DNA of 64,000 bases from NCBI GenBank assembly GCA_013415695.1, contig JAAEEP010000009.1, positions 32,317-96,316 on the forward strand. Direction: 5' to 3'. Below, one piece after another: positions 18,209 through 28,627 of this stretch. Within the stretch, counting starts at the first letter, position 1. Every line of letters starts with the position of its first letter. The notes beneath the pieces are model-generated. The model saw only the letters and a program-made list of their open reading frames with translations. It was not told the DNA's origin and searched no databases. The DNA is from Methanomassiliicoccales archaeon. GTDB taxonomy: Archaea > Thermoplasmatota > Thermoplasmata > Methanomassiliicoccales > JAAEEP01. Made by a program: the position numbers and the translations under genes.

Positions 18209-18857
18209 TACCGATACCTCCCTTGCTCAGGCTCTCGATGAATGAGTAGCCGAAGTCGAACCCTAAGAAGGCAAAGAAATACAGGTAGGACGAGAGTATC
18301 GATAGGGCACAGAGTAACAATATTGTCATCTTTAGCACAGGGCGCTGCCTCAGGATCCATCCAGCGGGCGTATCGCCTCTCTCCACCCAATCGACATCGT
18401 TGATCTTCTCATCAATGAACGCTGCTCCGAACACGGCAATCATGCCCACAAGCATCTCCGGGGAGGGGGCGATCACCGCGGCATACAGGCCAATTCCTCC
18501 GGCTATCAGGAAACCGAGCTTGAAGGCTATGTTGTCGTACTTGGCCGCCACCATCAGTGCCAGAAGCAATCCGAGAAATATTGTGGCGCTGTCGACGTCC
18601 AAGAGTATCAGGGCTCCCATCCAGATACCGCCCGGGATAGCAAGTACGGTGGCGGATCTTCTGCTGAAAACATCTGTGTCGAATGCCTGGTCGCCATACT
18701 TTATCAGCATCCCCAAGGATACGAAGGAGAACGCGATCACCAGCTGGTGGTTGAGATTCACCTCTCCCATCATATGAGCATATACTCCTGCGCAAATGGT
18801 CACCAACACGGTCAAGAGGCCAAAGAACAGCGCCTCGCGTCTACCAGTTCTTCTCAT
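18192..18857 (-). CDS. Multi-pass membrane protein leading the lipid-reductase operon
   Basis: The 221-residue protein has about six or seven hydrophobic segments, short loops, and a conserved-looking acidic loop D-E-K-I-N-D-V-D-W-V-E-R-G-D just before the last segments. I do not recognise the family. It starts at 18857 and its end overlaps the short geranylgeranyl reductase-like gene by 17 bases, so the products are translationally coupled. A part in isoprenoid-lipid metabolism or in anchoring or reducing the flavoproteins is a guess from context alone. An isoprenoid-processing membrane enzyme would be an alternative but no D-D-x-x-D-type motif is clear. Confidence 0.75.
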   Translation of the reverse strand: MRRTGRREALFFGLLTVLVTICAGVYAHMMGEVNLNHQLVIAFSFVSLGMLIKYGDQAFDTDVFSRRSATVLAIPGGIWMGALILLDVDSATIFLGLLLALMVAAKYDNIAFKLGFLIAGGIGLYAAVIAPSPEMLVGMIAVFGAAFIDEKINDVDWVERGDTPAGWILRQRPVLKMTILLLCALSILSSYLYFFAFLGFDFGYSFIESLSKGGIGIGSRS

Positions 18858-18980
18858 CAGAACCCTCGAGTACTGATCAACTCAGTCGCGAAAGGTCAAC
18901 GCTGCAATGTGTCTTAGCATTTTTGCATATCCATTCGGATTTGTACTTGAAGCAAGTCCGAGATTAGTCAGAAGGAATTT

Positions 18981-19556
18981 TTAATCGGCAAGCTTCTTCA
19001 AGACCCATGCCATGTTCTTTCCAAGGGTCCTCATCGTCTTCTCGGCTTCCTTGTCTTCCTCGATGTCGCCCCGATTGTTCCCGACTCCAATGTTCCAGTA
19101 GTTGGAACCCACCACTATCATCTGGCCTATGAGGAAGAACAAGTTGATTTGATTGAAGGTGTTGAGGGCTCCTGCCCTTCTGTGGACTGCTACCGCGGCG
19201 CCCACCTTCCTCTTGAAAACATCGTCGTTTGCCTTGGCAAGCTTACCGACGCGATCGATGAAGGCCTTGGTCTGAGCGGTGACACCGCCGAAGTATACCG
19301 GCGATCCTATCAAGATCCCGTCCGCGGCCTTCATCTTATCAAACCACTCATTGATCTTGTCGGTCTCGATCAGACAGCGACCATCGGTGTTCTGGAGGCA
19401 TGTCTGACAGACCTGACAAGGATCGATGACCTCCAGGCCCATGTCGATCATTTCAGTCTCTATCCCCTCCGCACGGAGCTCATCGAGTGCGTACTCGAGG
19501 GCCCTTCCTGTGTTACCGGCTATCCGAGGGCTCCCATTGAATGCTATGACCTTCAT
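18981..19556 (-). CDS. Iron-sulfur flavoprotein (Isf-like NADPH-dependent FMN reductase family)
   Basis: The 191-residue protein has the flavodoxin-like start V-I-A-F-N-G-S-P-R with the FMN phosphate loop N-T-G, and a compact cysteine motif C47-x2-C50-x2-C53-x7-C61. That spacing matches the 4Fe-4S motif of iron-sulfur flavoproteins described from methanogens. It is followed by G-S-P-V-Y-F-G-G-V, the FMN-binding segment. Isf proteins pass electrons from ferredoxin to oxygen or peroxide in Methanosarcina, so an oxidative-stress or electron-transfer role is likely. The gene appears to be monocistronic. Confidence 0.9.
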   Translation of the reverse strand: MKVIAFNGSPRIAGNTGRALEYALDELRAEGIETEMIDMGLEVIDPCQVCQTCLQNTDGRCLIETDKINEWFDKMKAADGILIGSPVYFGGVTAQTKAFIDRVGKLAKANDDVFKRKVGAAVAVHRRAGALNTFNQINLFFLIGQMIVVGSNYWNIGVGNNRGDIEEDKEAEKTMRTLGKNMAWVLKKLAD

Positions 19557-19631
19557 CTATCTCGAGCTCTCGAATGCAATTCCACAATAATTAGATTCCC
19601 TCGTTAACAGTACTCTAGTTCCAGGTGTCCC

Positions 19632-22550
19632 TTAGACAAGAAGCCTGTATTTGCCCTCGGGTATGAACATCTCAAACCTGACGCCCTCACCAGGAACGCC
19701 TACCTCGTGGATGGTTATGCCGGTTATCTCAAGAATATCCTTTACCATGAAAAGACCGTGCCCCAGGATCTCATCGAATAGATGGGACTTGTCCTTCAAC
19801 GTGATGCCCGTTCCATCGTCCTCGTAGATCAGTTTGAGCCCGGAGGGGATTGGCTCGTAATAGACCTTGATGACTGATACTCGTTCCCCATGACGGCAGG
19901 AGTTGTCCAAGAGGTTGTGGAATACCTTCACCAACATGGGATCGGCAAATATCTCGAGACCTCCCAACTTGCGGTAGATGTCGATATCTTGCAGCTCTAC
20001 GGTGGAGGCTCCGTTCACGAAGGCCTCCTCAGCCCTGATCCAGGTCGGTTCCCTCGTCCCCATTCGCTCGTAGTCCTTGCCGAACTCGAGGAAGTAGATG
20101 ATGTTCTCACCTGCTGAAAGGGCACGGTCGATCCGCTCCATGACATCTGGATTATCGACCTTCATCTTAGCAATCTCGAGATGCCCGAATAGAGTTGTGA
20201 GTTGATTCATGAGATCGTGCCTTGTCACGCTTCCCAAGAGGTTGAGCTTCTTGTTGGCTGCCTCGAGGGCCTCCATCATCATGTTCCTCTCCCTATTGTC
20301 GCGGAAGATGCCCGCCAGGAGAGTCCTGTCTCCACTGTTTATCGCGATAGAGTTTATGTCGACCGGTATGATCTCCCCGCCCTTTCCTCTGATATGAACA
20401 TTGGTGCTAACGCTGCTTCCATTCATCATCGTCTCGCCGAAACTCTCAATGATCTCCATCGTCTCAAGGAAAGGAAGCTGTTTCATATTGAAATGGATAA
20501 GATCCTCCTTGGTGTAACCAGTGAGGTCCCTGAAAGCCTTGTTCGACTCGATTGCATTACCGTCAGTGTCCACCAGGAGAATGCCATCTGCTGATTGATT
20601 GATGATGCTCCTGTACTTCTCCTCACTCTCGAGAAGGAGGTACTCTGCGATCTTCCTCTCGTTGATGTCCTCGAACATAGAAATTATCATTTCGGGGATA
20701 CCTTCGCTGTTCCTGATCACCAATGTGGTCTGCTGAACCCACACGTAGACTCCGTCCTTTCTTCGGATCCTCAGGTCATTGACAAAGTGATCCATCCGTC
20801 CCTCAATCATATCCTGGAATTTCCCGAGTTGGAGTTTTAGATCATCAGGGTGGACGAATTCAACGACATCATTCAGATCTCTGGCATCATCGATGGTATA
20901 CCCAAGAATTCTATTAGAAGCAGGATTCAAGCCCATCAGTATTCCCGCTCCGTCCGTGATCATGATGCCCAGGGCGGAGTGATCGAAGAGGCTCCTGAAG
21001 GTCGATTCGCTTTTCTGGAGAGCGCGTTCAGCCCGCCTTCTTTCTGTGATGTCTCTGATCAGGCTTATCGTTCTCTCGAAGTTCCCTTCATTATCATAAA
21101 TCGCGGAGGAGTTGATGCCCACGTCAATGATCGATCCGTCCTTCCTTACCATCTTGTACTCATTGTTTTGAGAGTCTCCCTCCTCGATGATTTTCTGGAG
21201 GGCTGCCTTGACTTTCTTGTGATAGTCTGGATGGATTGTCAGAATCATGTTCTGCCCTATGAATTCTTCCCGCTTGTATCCAAGCACCTCCTCAACTCGA
21301 GAATTGCAGTCAACGATGATTCCTGCAGAGTCGACGGAGACGATGAGATTGGCCGCAGTCTCGAAGATCTTTCGATACTTCTCCTCGCTGCGCCTCAACG
21401 CATCATCTCGCTTGATCCGGTCCTCAATTGACCAGAAGTAGATCAGGATCATCTCATCTGTTGGATGGACCCTGATCTCGAACCAGTGCTTCTTCCCACT
21501 GATCTCAAGGTCTATCTCAAGTTGGACACTATCGCCCGTGATGACCCGATTGGCCAGCTCATCATTGTATAATCGGACTATCCAGGGAAAGGTCTCTAGG
21601 AACTCCTTGCCAATGACGCTTTCCCTAGTCACACCCAATAGGTCCTCCGCAGCCTTGTTGAAGTAGGTAATGATCAGATCGTAGTCAATAGCCACGAAGG
21701 CGTCAGCAGAAGCGTCCAGTATTTCCCTGATCTTCCCTTCGGACTCGACCAAGGCCCTCTCGGCCTTCTTGCGTTCGGTCACCTCATTCCCTATCGCTAG
21801 GATGCCGATTCTATTACCATCACCGTCGAGGAGTGCTTTATTGGTCCAGGATACCCAGACCCTGGTCCCATCACTGAGCATGTTCTCGTTCTCGTTCAAT
21901 CTGAATGCTTCGGGATTCTCGCTGACGCCTCTGATCATGGCCGCCATGTCCTTCCCGTTGGAATCAATTTCGGGCACGATCGAGCCGACCACGCAGCGAC
22001 CCACGAGCTCTTCCTCAGAGTAGCCAAAGAAATTCAGACCGAATTCATTCATGAAGATTATCTTGCCGTCCAGATCCCTCTCCATGATGATTACGTTCGC
22101 ACATTCCACTAGCTGCCTGTAGCTCTCCTCGCTCCTGAAGAGCTCCTCCTCGACATGACTCGATCTGACCGAGCGGACAATCATGTTGCTAAGCTCCGCG
22201 AACTGGGCCTCCGTCGATCCTCCTTTCTGGATATAGAATTCCGCACCGTTGTTCAGAGCATCTATGGCAACTTCCTCACGGTCCTTGCCTGTGAAAAGAA
22301 TGAACGGTGTGCTAACGCCCATTTCCTTGATGGCCTTTAGAAGCTCAAGGCCATCCATGTTTGGCATCATATAGTCCGAGACGATAACGTCGAAATGCTC
22401 TCTTCTGATCCTGTCGAGAGCCCTTGGAGAGAAAGTCTCGATCTCGACAACACAGTTGCCCAAATCCTCAAGGTAGGTCTTTGCCAGTTCAGCGTAAATC
22501 TCCTCGTCGTCGATGTAGAGTACCCTTGGCCTTGGTGATTGTGTTTCCAT
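19632..22550 (-). CDS. Multi-PAS sensor histidine kinase with N-terminal receiver domain
   Basis: The 972-residue protein starts with a response-regulator receiver (residues 1-125; acidic D14-D15, phosphoacceptor D59 in S-D-Y-M-M-P-N-M-D-G, L-F-T-G-K-D). Five PAS domains follow between about 135 and 765, several closed by the PAC-type D-I-T-E-R or D-I-N-E-R ends. A dimerisation helix has the phospho-histidine H778 in R-H-D-L-M-N-Q. The ATPase domain has the N-box N-L-L-D-N (about 879-883) and G1 box D-D-G-T-G-I. No membrane segment is visible, so sensing is cytoplasmic. No dedicated output regulator lies alongside. It lies downstream of the hem operon, but a separate promoter and T-tract suggest independent expression. 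Confidence 0.93.
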   Translation of the reverse strand: METQSPRPRVLYIDDEEIYAELAKTYLEDLGNCVVEIETFSPRALDRIRREHFDVIVSDYMMPNMDGLELLKAIKEMGVSTPFILFTGKDREEVAIDALNNGAEFYIQKGGSTEAQFAELSNMIVRSVRSSHVEEELFRSEESYRQLVECANVIIMERDLDGKIIFMNEFGLNFFGYSEEELVGRCVVGSIVPEIDSNGKDMAAMIRGVSENPEAFRLNENENMLSDGTRVWVSWTNKALLDGDGNRIGILAIGNEVTERKKAERALVESEGKIREILDASADAFVAIDYDLIITYFNKAAEDLLGVTRESVIGKEFLETFPWIVRLYNDELANRVITGDSVQLEIDLEISGKKHWFEIRVHPTDEMILIYFWSIEDRIKRDDALRRSEEKYRKIFETAANLIVSVDSAGIIVDCNSRVEEVLGYKREEFIGQNMILTIHPDYHKKVKAALQKIIEEGDSQNNEYKMVRKDGSIIDVGINSSAIYDNEGNFERTISLIRDITERRRAERALQKSESTFRSLFDHSALGIMITDGAGILMGLNPASNRILGYTIDDARDLNDVVEFVHPDDLKLQLGKFQDMIEGRMDHFVNDLRIRRKDGVYVWVQQTTLVIRNSEGIPEMIISMFEDINERKIAEYLLLESEEKYRSIINQSADGILLVDTDGNAIESNKAFRDLTGYTKEDLIHFNMKQLPFLETMEIIESFGETMMNGSSVSTNVHIRGKGGEIIPVDINSIAINSGDRTLLAGIFRDNRERNMMMEALEAANKKLNLLGSVTRHDLMNQLTTLFGHLEIAKMKVDNPDVMERIDRALSAGENIIYFLEFGKDYERMGTREPTWIRAEEAFVNGASTVELQDIDIYRKLGGLEIFADPMLVKVFHNLLDNSCRHGERVSVIKVYYEPIPSGLKLIYEDDGTGITLKDKSHLFDEILGHGLFMVKDILEITGITIHEVGVPGEGVRFEMFIPEGKYRLLV

Positions 22551-22699
22551 GACGACATCCTCTCGTCGGGAACCTGGTGAGTTTAATCACCAGGATCATA
22601 GCTTTTGGAATTTCCAAACATCAGAGGCATTTATAATTCATACATTACCATTATCATTTTTGAGTTTAATGTCTGTTAATAAGATGATTGCTCATTCTT

Positions 22700-22716
22700 C
22701 CTGGAAAAAACGACCT
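22700..22716 (-). terminator. T-run after the tetrapyrrole operon
   Basis: On the minus strand six T residues follow the hemD stop within about 15 bases (seen as AAAAAA at 22705-22710 on the plus strand). This fits a U-rich archaeal terminator separating the operon from the histidine kinase gene. Confidence 0.45.
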
Positions 22717-22721
22717 GTTGA

Positions 22722-23504
22722 CTAGATCAACTCTCTCATTGACATCAGTAGGAGACGGAAATCTGCTGCTCTTGGCACTGTATCCACCCTCACGCCTTCC
22801 TCTTCCAAAGCCTTCCTTGTGGGATTGCCTATGGCTCCCACAACCGCGTTCTTCATCATTTCCATGGCCGCCTCCTTGCCTAACCTTCTCCTTCCAGCTT
22901 CCAGAATGGTTTTAGCGGAAAGGGAGCTTGTGAAAGCGAACCCGTCTATACCGCCAGAGTTGCCCTTATCCAGGAGTGCAATCACATCATTCCCGTCCAG
23001 ATTCTTTCTGAGGTGATAGACAGCTACTTCTTCTACAAGGCCACCCGATTCTCTCAAACCTTTGGGCAGGATCTTAGAGCCCATGTCAGAGCGAAGGATC
23101 CAGATCCTTCTTCCTTTGATCATGTCCCGAGGGATGTCTCTGACCATTCCCTCTGAGGAGAACTCATCGGGCATGATGGCCACCTCCACCCCCTCGCTTA
23201 CCAGTGGGGCACGGGTATGGAGTCCGATGACCAGAACGTCGATCGAGCGCAGAATTTCCAGCATCTCATCACCCCTTCCCCGGGCTTGAGCCAACTCCAT
23301 GGCTGCCTCCACCCCTGATGCCGAGGTGAAGGCTACCGCGTCCACCTTTCCTTCAGAGGCGCTCTCTATGAACCTAGTGAATGAATGGCTGTCGTTGATG
23401 ACGATCTCAACGGGTGAGGCACAGATGGGTTCGAGACCTAGCTCTCTAGCGATGTCCGCGGATTTCAGAAGCCTGTCCCTAGGCCTCATCACCGCGACCC
23501 TCAT
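22722..23504 (-). CDS. hemD: Uroporphyrinogen-III synthase
   Basis: The 260-residue protein has the diffuse HemD pattern: an N-terminal V-A-V-M-R-P start, the V-D-A-V-A-F-T-S-A-S-G-V strand-loop, and the mirror segment G-F-A-F-T-S-S-L-S-A-K-T in the second domain. The enzyme closes hydroxymethylbilane to uroporphyrinogen III with inversion of ring D. The family is poorly conserved, so location decides: it is the last of seven genes of the pathway, overlapping cobA by four bases. Length is normal. Confidence 0.9.
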   Translation of the reverse strand: MRVAVMRPRDRLLKSADIARELGLEPICASPVEIVINDSHSFTRFIESASEGKVDAVAFTSASGVEAAMELAQARGRGDEMLEILRSIDVLVIGLHTRAPLVSEGVEVAIMPDEFSSEGMVRDIPRDMIKGRRIWILRSDMGSKILPKGLRESGGLVEEVAVYHLRKNLDGNDVIALLDKGNSGGIDGFAFTSSLSAKTILEAGRRRLGKEAAMEMMKNAVVGAIGNPTRKALEEEGVRVDTVPRAADFRLLLMSMRELI

Positions 23505-24259
23505 TCAAGATCCCCCAGCCATTCTCTCATCGTAGCCACTCCACCCACTACGATGATCGATGGCGCATGGACATCTTCCTTTTCGCATAGTTCTGCAATA
23601 CTTACCAATGTCCCCATGATAACCCTCTGATCGGTAGTGGAACCTTTTTCGATGACCGCGACCGTCGTGGAAGAGTCCATGCCTCCATTGATCAGATTGT
23701 CCATGTTGCTCCGGAGGTTGCTCATTCCCATGAGTATCACAATCGTACCTCCCAGATCGGCAAGAGACGACCAATTGACCGTCTCCTTGCCCTTATGGAT
23801 GCCTTCGTGCCCGGTCACAAAGGTCACCGTGGACGAATGATCGCGATGGGTCACAGGGATACCAGCAAGACCCGGTACAGAGATAGCGGATGTCACGCCA
23901 GGTACCAAATGGACCCTGATGCCCTCTCTGATCAGCATCTCCGCTTCCTCCCCACCCCTGCCGAACAGGAAGGGATCTCCTCCTTTCAGGCGGACTACCA
24001 GATTTCCAAGCTTGGCCTTCCTCACGAGAATATTATTGATCTCCTCCTGATCCGCTTTATGGTGTCCGCCTGTCTTCCCCACATCAATGATCTCTGCTTC
24101 ATCCCGCGCAAGTGAAAGCAGCTCCATGGGAATCAGAGAATCATGGACGATCACATCCGCCCTGGAGATGAGCTCTTTTCCCCTTATTGTGATCAGATCA
24201 GGCGCCCCAGGTCCAGCCCCCACAAGGAACACCCTGCCTTTCGTTTCCCCGGATCTCAT
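23501..24259 (-). CDS. cobA: Uroporphyrinogen-III C-methyltransferase (SUMT)
   Basis: The 252-residue protein has the SUMT signatures: [15 protein letters not shown] at the start, [18 protein letters not shown] in the middle, and V-P-G-V-T-S-A-I. It methylates uroporphyrinogen III at C2 and C7 with S-adenosylmethionine to give precorrin-2, the branch point to sirohaem, F430, cobamides and the archaeal alternative haem route. It is a single-domain enzyme without the CysG oxidase part, which is supplied by the separate gene at 28624. It overlaps hemC and hemD by four bases each. Confidence 0.95.
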   Translation of the reverse strand: MRSGETKGRVFLVGAGPGAPDLITIRGKELISRADVIVHDSLIPMELLSLARDEAEIIDVGKTGGHHKADQEEINNILVRKAKLGNLVVRLKGGDPFLFGRGGEEAEMLIREGIRVHLVPGVTSAISVPGLAGIPVTHRDHSSTVTFVTGHEGIHKGKETVNWSSLADLGGTIVILMGMSNLRSNMDNLINGGMDSSTTVAVIEKGSTTDQRVIMGTLVSIAELCEKEDVHAPSIIVVGGVATMREWLGDLE

Positions 24260-25131
24260 ATCTCCAATCCCCTCCTGAGCCTATGAACGATTGATTCTAG
24301 TTTGTCCTCTATCTCTTCGAATCCAAGGACCTCATCCAGTCTGACGCACTTTCGCCCGTCGGGTGAGAGGGCCGCCGCCAACATTCTGATGGCGACGCTA
24401 GTGGAAATGGCCAAGATACCTATGGGGACGGAACATCCACCCCCCAGAAGCCGAAGGACCTTCCGCTCCAGGTCCACCTCCCTACTGGTCGGGGGATGAT
24501 CGACCGTTCTCACCATGCTCGCGATCGGGTCACCATTCCTGCAGACAGCGGCAATGGCCCCCTGTCCCGGGGCTGGAACGAATATCTGTGGATCGAGAAG
24601 GCGATATTCTTCCTCCAGGTTCAGCCTCAGGAGGCCGGCTCTTGCAAGGACTATTGCGTCATATTTGCCTTCCTTCATCTTCCTTATCCGGGTGGGAACG
24701 TTTCCCCTGATGTCCACCATCTCCAGGTCGGATCTGCGATTGAGAAGCATCGCCGCTCTTCGAACTGACGAGGTACCCACCCTTGCACCGGGAGGCAGAT
24801 CGTCCAAGGCGATGTTCGGGAGGATGACATCCTCCACGGGCCCTCTGGGAAGCACCGCACATATACCAGTTCCATCTGTGGAATCAACTGGCATGTCCTT
24901 CAGGCTGTTCACCACTACGTCCACATTCCCCTCAAGGAGCTGCTGCTCGAGCTCCTTCACGAAGGCTCCATAGCCCCCAAGCGAGCCAAGTGGACGGTCA
25001 GTGACCTTGTCACCTGTGGTCTTCACGATCCTCACCTCCACCTCCTCGTCTGGAAAATGTCCTTTGAACCGTTCGACGAAGAGTTCTGTCTGGGCAAGAG
25101 CCAGCCTGCTTCCCCTAGTGCCAATTATCAT
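24256..25131 (-). CDS. hemC: Porphobilinogen deaminase (hydroxymethylbilane synthase)
   Basis: The 291-residue protein starts [14 protein letters not shown], contains N-S-L-K-D-M-P-V-D, the R-G-N-V-P-T-R segment, and the G-G-G-C-S-V-P-I-G loop whose cysteine carries the dipyrromethane cofactor. It polymerises four porphobilinogen units to hydroxymethylbilane. It overlaps hemL and cobA by four bases (ATGA), so translation is coupled through the operon. Length is slightly below the bacterial norm of about 310, as usual for archaea. Confidence 0.96.
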   Translation of the reverse strand: MIIGTRGSRLALAQTELFVERFKGHFPDEEVEVRIVKTTGDKVTDRPLGSLGGYGAFVKELEQQLLEGNVDVVVNSLKDMPVDSTDGTGICAVLPRGPVEDVILPNIALDDLPPGARVGTSSVRRAAMLLNRRSDLEMVDIRGNVPTRIRKMKEGKYDAIVLARAGLLRLNLEEEYRLLDPQIFVPAPGQGAIAAVCRNGDPIASMVRTVDHPPTSREVDLERKVLRLLGGGCSVPIGILAISTSVAIRMLAAALSPDGRKCVRLDEVLGFEEIEDKLESIVHRLRRGLEI

Positions 25132-26405
25132 AATGCGTCCTCAAGTGCCTCGCCATAGGCCTCCACCGTGAGATCGATCTCAGCGTCGGTGTGAGCCGTG
25201 GAGATAAAGTTGGTCTCGAACTGCGAAGGCGGCAGATAGATCCCTCTGTTCATTAGACCGAGAAACAGTTCCCTGAAGGCCGAGGTGTCGCAGGACCTCG
25301 CTCCCGCGTAGTTCTTGACCTCCCCATCAGTGAGGAACAGCTGGAACATCGAGCCGACGCCCTGGGCTCGGAAGGGCAGTCCCATCTCTTCGATGACTTT
25401 CATGAGACCGTACCGCATCTGCTCCCCCTTGCGCTCCAGTTCTTCATAACCAAGGGTGCGCATCTTCTTGATGGTGGCGATACCGGCGGTCAGGCTCATG
25501 GGATTCCCGCTGAATGTCCCGGCTTGATAGACCTTGCCCGTGGGGGAAACCATCGACATGATCTCTTCCGAGCCGCCGAAAATGCCTATCGGAAGGCCGC
25601 CTCCCACCACCTTGCCCAGGATGGTCATGTCAGCCCTCACTCCGAATCGCTGCTGAGCCCCTCCAAGGGCCAATCTGAAACCGGTGATCACCTCATCCAG
25701 AATGAGGAGGATGTCGTTTTCCGTGGTCGCTTCCCTGAGACCTTGTAAGTAACCTTCCTCCGGCGGTATCGGTCCGGCATTGCCGATCACTGGCTCGATG
25801 ATGATGGCGGCCACTTCACCCTTATTCTCCATGATTGCAGTTCTGACCGCTTCGAGGTCATTGAACGGGACCAGCAGGGTGTTGCTGGTGACCTCTTCGG
25901 GAACTCCCAGAGAGTCCGGGGAACTGTGTGTAGTTGCTCCGGATCCCGCCTTCACCAGTACCGAGTCGTGGGCACCGTGGAACGCGCCCTCGATCTTGAT
26001 GAACTTCTTCCTTCCGGTGAAGCCCCTAGCCACCCGGATAGCGTGCATGGTTGCCTCAGTTCCAGTGTTCACGATGCGGAGCATCTCCACCGAAGGGAAC
26101 GCACCCCTGATAAGTTCGGCCATCTCTATCTCCAGGGCGATGGGGGCGCCGTAGAGCATGCCCCTCGGTGCCTGTTCCCTGACCGCATTAACCACGTCAG
26201 GGTCAGCGTGACCCAATATGAGTGGTCCAAACCCCATGCAGTAATCGATATACTCGTTTCCGTCCACGTCCCATACCTTGGCCCCTGATCCCTTGGCTAT
26301 GTACGAGGGATACGGCTTGAAGGCCCTTACCGGGCTTGAAACTCCCCCTGGCATGAGGATCTTTGCCCTATCGTATAGCTCCTTCGATCTTTTCCTCTCC
26401 TTCAT
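25128..26405 (-). CDS. hemL: Glutamate-1-semialdehyde 2,1-aminomutase
   Basis: From the ATG at 26405, one base after the hemB stop, the protein has 425 residues; an upstream ATG at 26432 would overlap hemB by 26 bases and is less likely. It is a class III pyridoxal-phosphate aminotransferase: N-T-G-T-E-A-T cofactor loop, I-L-D-E-V-I-T-G-F with the PLP aspartate, and the Schiff-base lysine K265 in G-K-V-V-G-G-G-L-P. It turns glutamate-1-semialdehyde into 5-aminolevulinate. Its place between hemB and hemC supports HemL rather than another aminotransferase. Confidence 0.95.
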   Translation of the reverse strand: MKERKRSKELYDRAKILMPGGVSSPVRAFKPYPSYIAKGSGAKVWDVDGNEYIDYCMGFGPLILGHADPDVVNAVREQAPRGMLYGAPIALEIEMAELIRGAFPSVEMLRIVNTGTEATMHAIRVARGFTGRKKFIKIEGAFHGAHDSVLVKAGSGATTHSSPDSLGVPEEVTSNTLLVPFNDLEAVRTAIMENKGEVAAIIIEPVIGNAGPIPPEEGYLQGLREATTENDILLILDEVITGFRLALGGAQQRFGVRADMTILGKVVGGGLPIGIFGGSEEIMSMVSPTGKVYQAGTFSGNPMSLTAGIATIKKMRTLGYEELERKGEQMRYGLMKVIEEMGLPFRAQGVGSMFQLFLTDGEVKNYAGARSCDTSAFRELFLGLMNRGIYLPPSQFETNFISTAHTDAEIDLTVEAYGEALEDAL

Positions 26406-26406
26406 G

Positions 26407-27375
26407 TCAATCCCTAAGTCTCTCCGCCACATCCTTGGCGAAGTATGTGAGGATTATGTCCGCACCAGCCCTCTTGATGGAGGTCAAGGTCTCCATCATT
26501 ACCCTATCACGGTCCATCCATCCATTCTGGGAGGCGGCCATAATCATGGAGTATTCCCCGCTCACATTGTAGGCCGCAACCGGAAGATTGAACATCTGCT
26601 TGATGTCCCTGATCACATCCAGATAGGCCAGGGCGGGCTTCACCATGACGATATCAGCACCTTCCGCAATGTCCATCTCCACCTCGCGTATCGCCTCCCT
26701 TGCGTTCGCGGGATCCATCTGATGGGAGCGGCGATCGCCGAACTGGGGAGTGGATTCAGCGGCATCCCTGAAGGGTCCGTAGTAGGCGGATGCGTACTTT
26801 GCTGAGTAGGACATGAGGGGTATGTTGTCGAAGCCCTCGCGGTCAAGCGCCTGGCGAATTGCCGTTATCATGCCGTCCATCATTCCAGATGGGGCTATCA
26901 TGTCCGCCCCCGCCTCCACTTGACTGAGAGCGGCCCGGGCGTACAGCTTCAATGTCTCATCGTTCAGTATCTCCCCACCCCTTACCATGCCGCAGTGGCC
27001 GTGTGAGGTGTACTCGCAAAGGCAGAGGTCCGCAATCACCAGGATATCGCTCTCGGCCTTGATGCGTCTGATCGCTCCCTGGATCACCCCGTCCTTGGTC
27101 CAAGCGCCGCTTCCCACATCGTCCTTTTTTCCGGGTATGCCGAACAGCATTATCGCCGGAATGCCAAGGTCCTCAGCTTCCTTGGCCTGATCCCCAGCCT
27201 GGTCCACAGGGTAAGAGAATATGCCAGGCATGGAGAGGATCTCCTTCGGCTGGTCGATGGTCTCGTTGAAGAACATTGGGTACACCAGATCATTGACCGA
27301 AAGACGGGTCTCCCTGACCATGTCCCTAATCCTCGGGTTCATTCTCAATCTTCGCAATCTGACATCAGGAAACAT
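26407..27375 (-). CDS. hemB: Delta-aminolevulinic acid dehydratase (porphobilinogen synthase)
   Basis: The 322-residue protein condenses two 5-aminolevulinate molecules to porphobilinogen. It has the zinc-type cysteine cluster C118-x-C120-x7-C128 in [13 protein letters not shown], the Schiff-base lysines in S-A-K-Y-A-S (about 194) and M-V-K-P-A (about 247), and the tail V-S-G-E-Y-S-M. The cysteine cluster marks it as the zinc-dependent form. Its start overlaps the end of hemA by 11 bases. Confidence 0.96.
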   Translation of the reverse strand: MFPDVRLRRLRMNPRIRDMVRETRLSVNDLVYPMFFNETIDQPKEILSMPGIFSYPVDQAGDQAKEAEDLGIPAIMLFGIPGKKDDVGSGAWTKDGVIQGAIRRIKAESDILVIADLCLCEYTSHGHCGMVRGGEILNDETLKLYARAALSQVEAGADMIAPSGMMDGMITAIRQALDREGFDNIPLMSYSAKYASAYYGPFRDAAESTPQFGDRRSHQMDPANAREAIREVEMDIAEGADIVMVKPALAYLDVIRDIKQMFNLPVAAYNVSGEYSMIMAASQNGWMDRDRVMMETLTSIKRAGADIILTYFAKDVAERLRD

Positions 27376-28627
27376 TGTCCTCCTCCTTTATCTTGAATAG
27401 GAATCTTGCCAGCTCCATCATCTCTTCCCGCTCTTCACGTGAGGCTGATTTCAGGCTTTCTGTGGGATCGGCCAAGAATCGCTTGGTTAGCGAGGAGGCA
27501 AATTCATCCAGTATCTTCTGGTGGTCGCAATTCCCGTTTATTCGGTTCAGCGCCCGCCTAACCTCACGTTCCTTGATGTTATTGTATTTAAGATGAAGGG
27601 CCGATATCAGCTCTGAAGCACGCATCTCATCCAGTCTCTTTTCCAGGTACCCCAGTTCCTGGGTCACGATGAGCTCAGCTTTCTGGATCTCGAGGTTGCG
27701 ACGGATCATGTTCTCCTTGGCCACGCCCCTTAAGCCATCGATATCATGGAGCCGCACGCCATCCAGCGAGCCGACCTCCGGGTCCACATTCCGTGGAAAT
27801 GATATGTCGATGATCAATAGTTCCGTTCCACTCACTCGCCTGGAGAGTGCCTGCTCCACCCTTTCCCGGTCCAGGAGCATGTGGGGCGAGGAGGTCGCGA
27901 CCAGCAGTATATCCATGCCTGGGAGGAAGTCGAATAGCCCATTGAATCTAATTGCCCTGCCTCCCAGATGGAATGCCAGCTCCACCGCCCGTTCATAGGT
28001 TCGGTTGGACACGAAGATCGCGTTTGGTCCTTTGCCGATGAGATGCCTGGCAATTAACGTGGCCGTCTCACCTGCCCCCACCACCAGGATGTTCCTTCCT
28101 TGCAGGGTGCCGAGTATGCTCTCGGCAAGCTCAACCGCTGCCGAGCCGACCGAGACCGTGCCCTTGTTGAGCAGAGTCTCGGCTCTCACCTTCTTGCCCA
28201 CGGATATGGCCTTTCTGAATACCTGGGAAAGGACGGGCCCGCAGTATCCAAGTTCCTCCGCAGTCTCAAATGATGTCTTCACTTGAGCTTGGATCTGGTC
28301 CTCCCCAACAATGAGGGATTCCAGACCAGAGGCCACCCTTAGTAGATGAATTATGGAGTTCCTCCGGGCATGGAACTGGACCAGATTGGAGAGATTGTCA
28401 AAGGGGATGTACCTGCTTATCAGGCGCTCCATCCCTTCCCTTGTGGCAGTCCGATCCGCTGTCACCGCGTACATCTCCACCCGATTGCAGGTTCGAAGGA
28501 CAACACACTCGCTGATGGCCTCCACCTGGCTCAGCTCGTGAAGAAGGGTCTCTGTCCCGACCTGGCCGATGAGCTCGAGGCAGGACATGTCAGCGGATTT
28601 GTGGGTGATGTGAGCGCTGACTATCAT
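27365..28627 (-). CDS. hemA: Glutamyl-tRNA reductase
   Basis: The 420-residue protein reduces glutamyl-tRNA(Glu) to glutamate-1-semialdehyde with NADPH. The catalytic cysteine C47 lies in the motif T-C-N-R-V-E. The segment [11 protein letters not shown] follows, then the NADPH loop V-V-G-A-G-E-T-A (about 181-188) and a C-terminal dimerisation helix region. It overlaps the precorrin-2 dehydrogenase gene by four bases and hemB by 11. The length is normal. In this operon it is the committed first step of the pathway. Confidence 0.96.
   Translation of the reverse strand: MIVSAHITHKSADMSCLELIGQVGTETLLHELSQVEAISECVVLRTCNRVEMYAVTADRTATREGMERLISRYIPFDNLSNLVQFHARRNSIIHLLRVASGLESLIVGEDQIQAQVKTSFETAEELGYCGPVLSQVFRKAISVGKKVRAETLLNKGTVSVGSAAVELAESILGTLQGRNILVVGAGETATLIARHLIGKGPNAIFVSNRTYERAVELAFHLGGRAIRFNGLFDFLPGMDILLVATSSPHMLLDRERVEQALSRRVSGTELLIIDISFPRNVDPEVGSLDGVRLHDIDGLRGVAKENMIRRNLEIQKAELIVTQELGYLEKRLDEMRASELISALHLKYNNIKEREVRRALNRINGNCDHQKILDEFASSLTKRFLADPTESLKSASREEREEMMELARFLFKIKEEDNVS

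Noticed and set aside
20850..21431. 193-residue plus-strand frame within the histidine kinase
   Set aside because: Antisense shadow of the PAS repeats.
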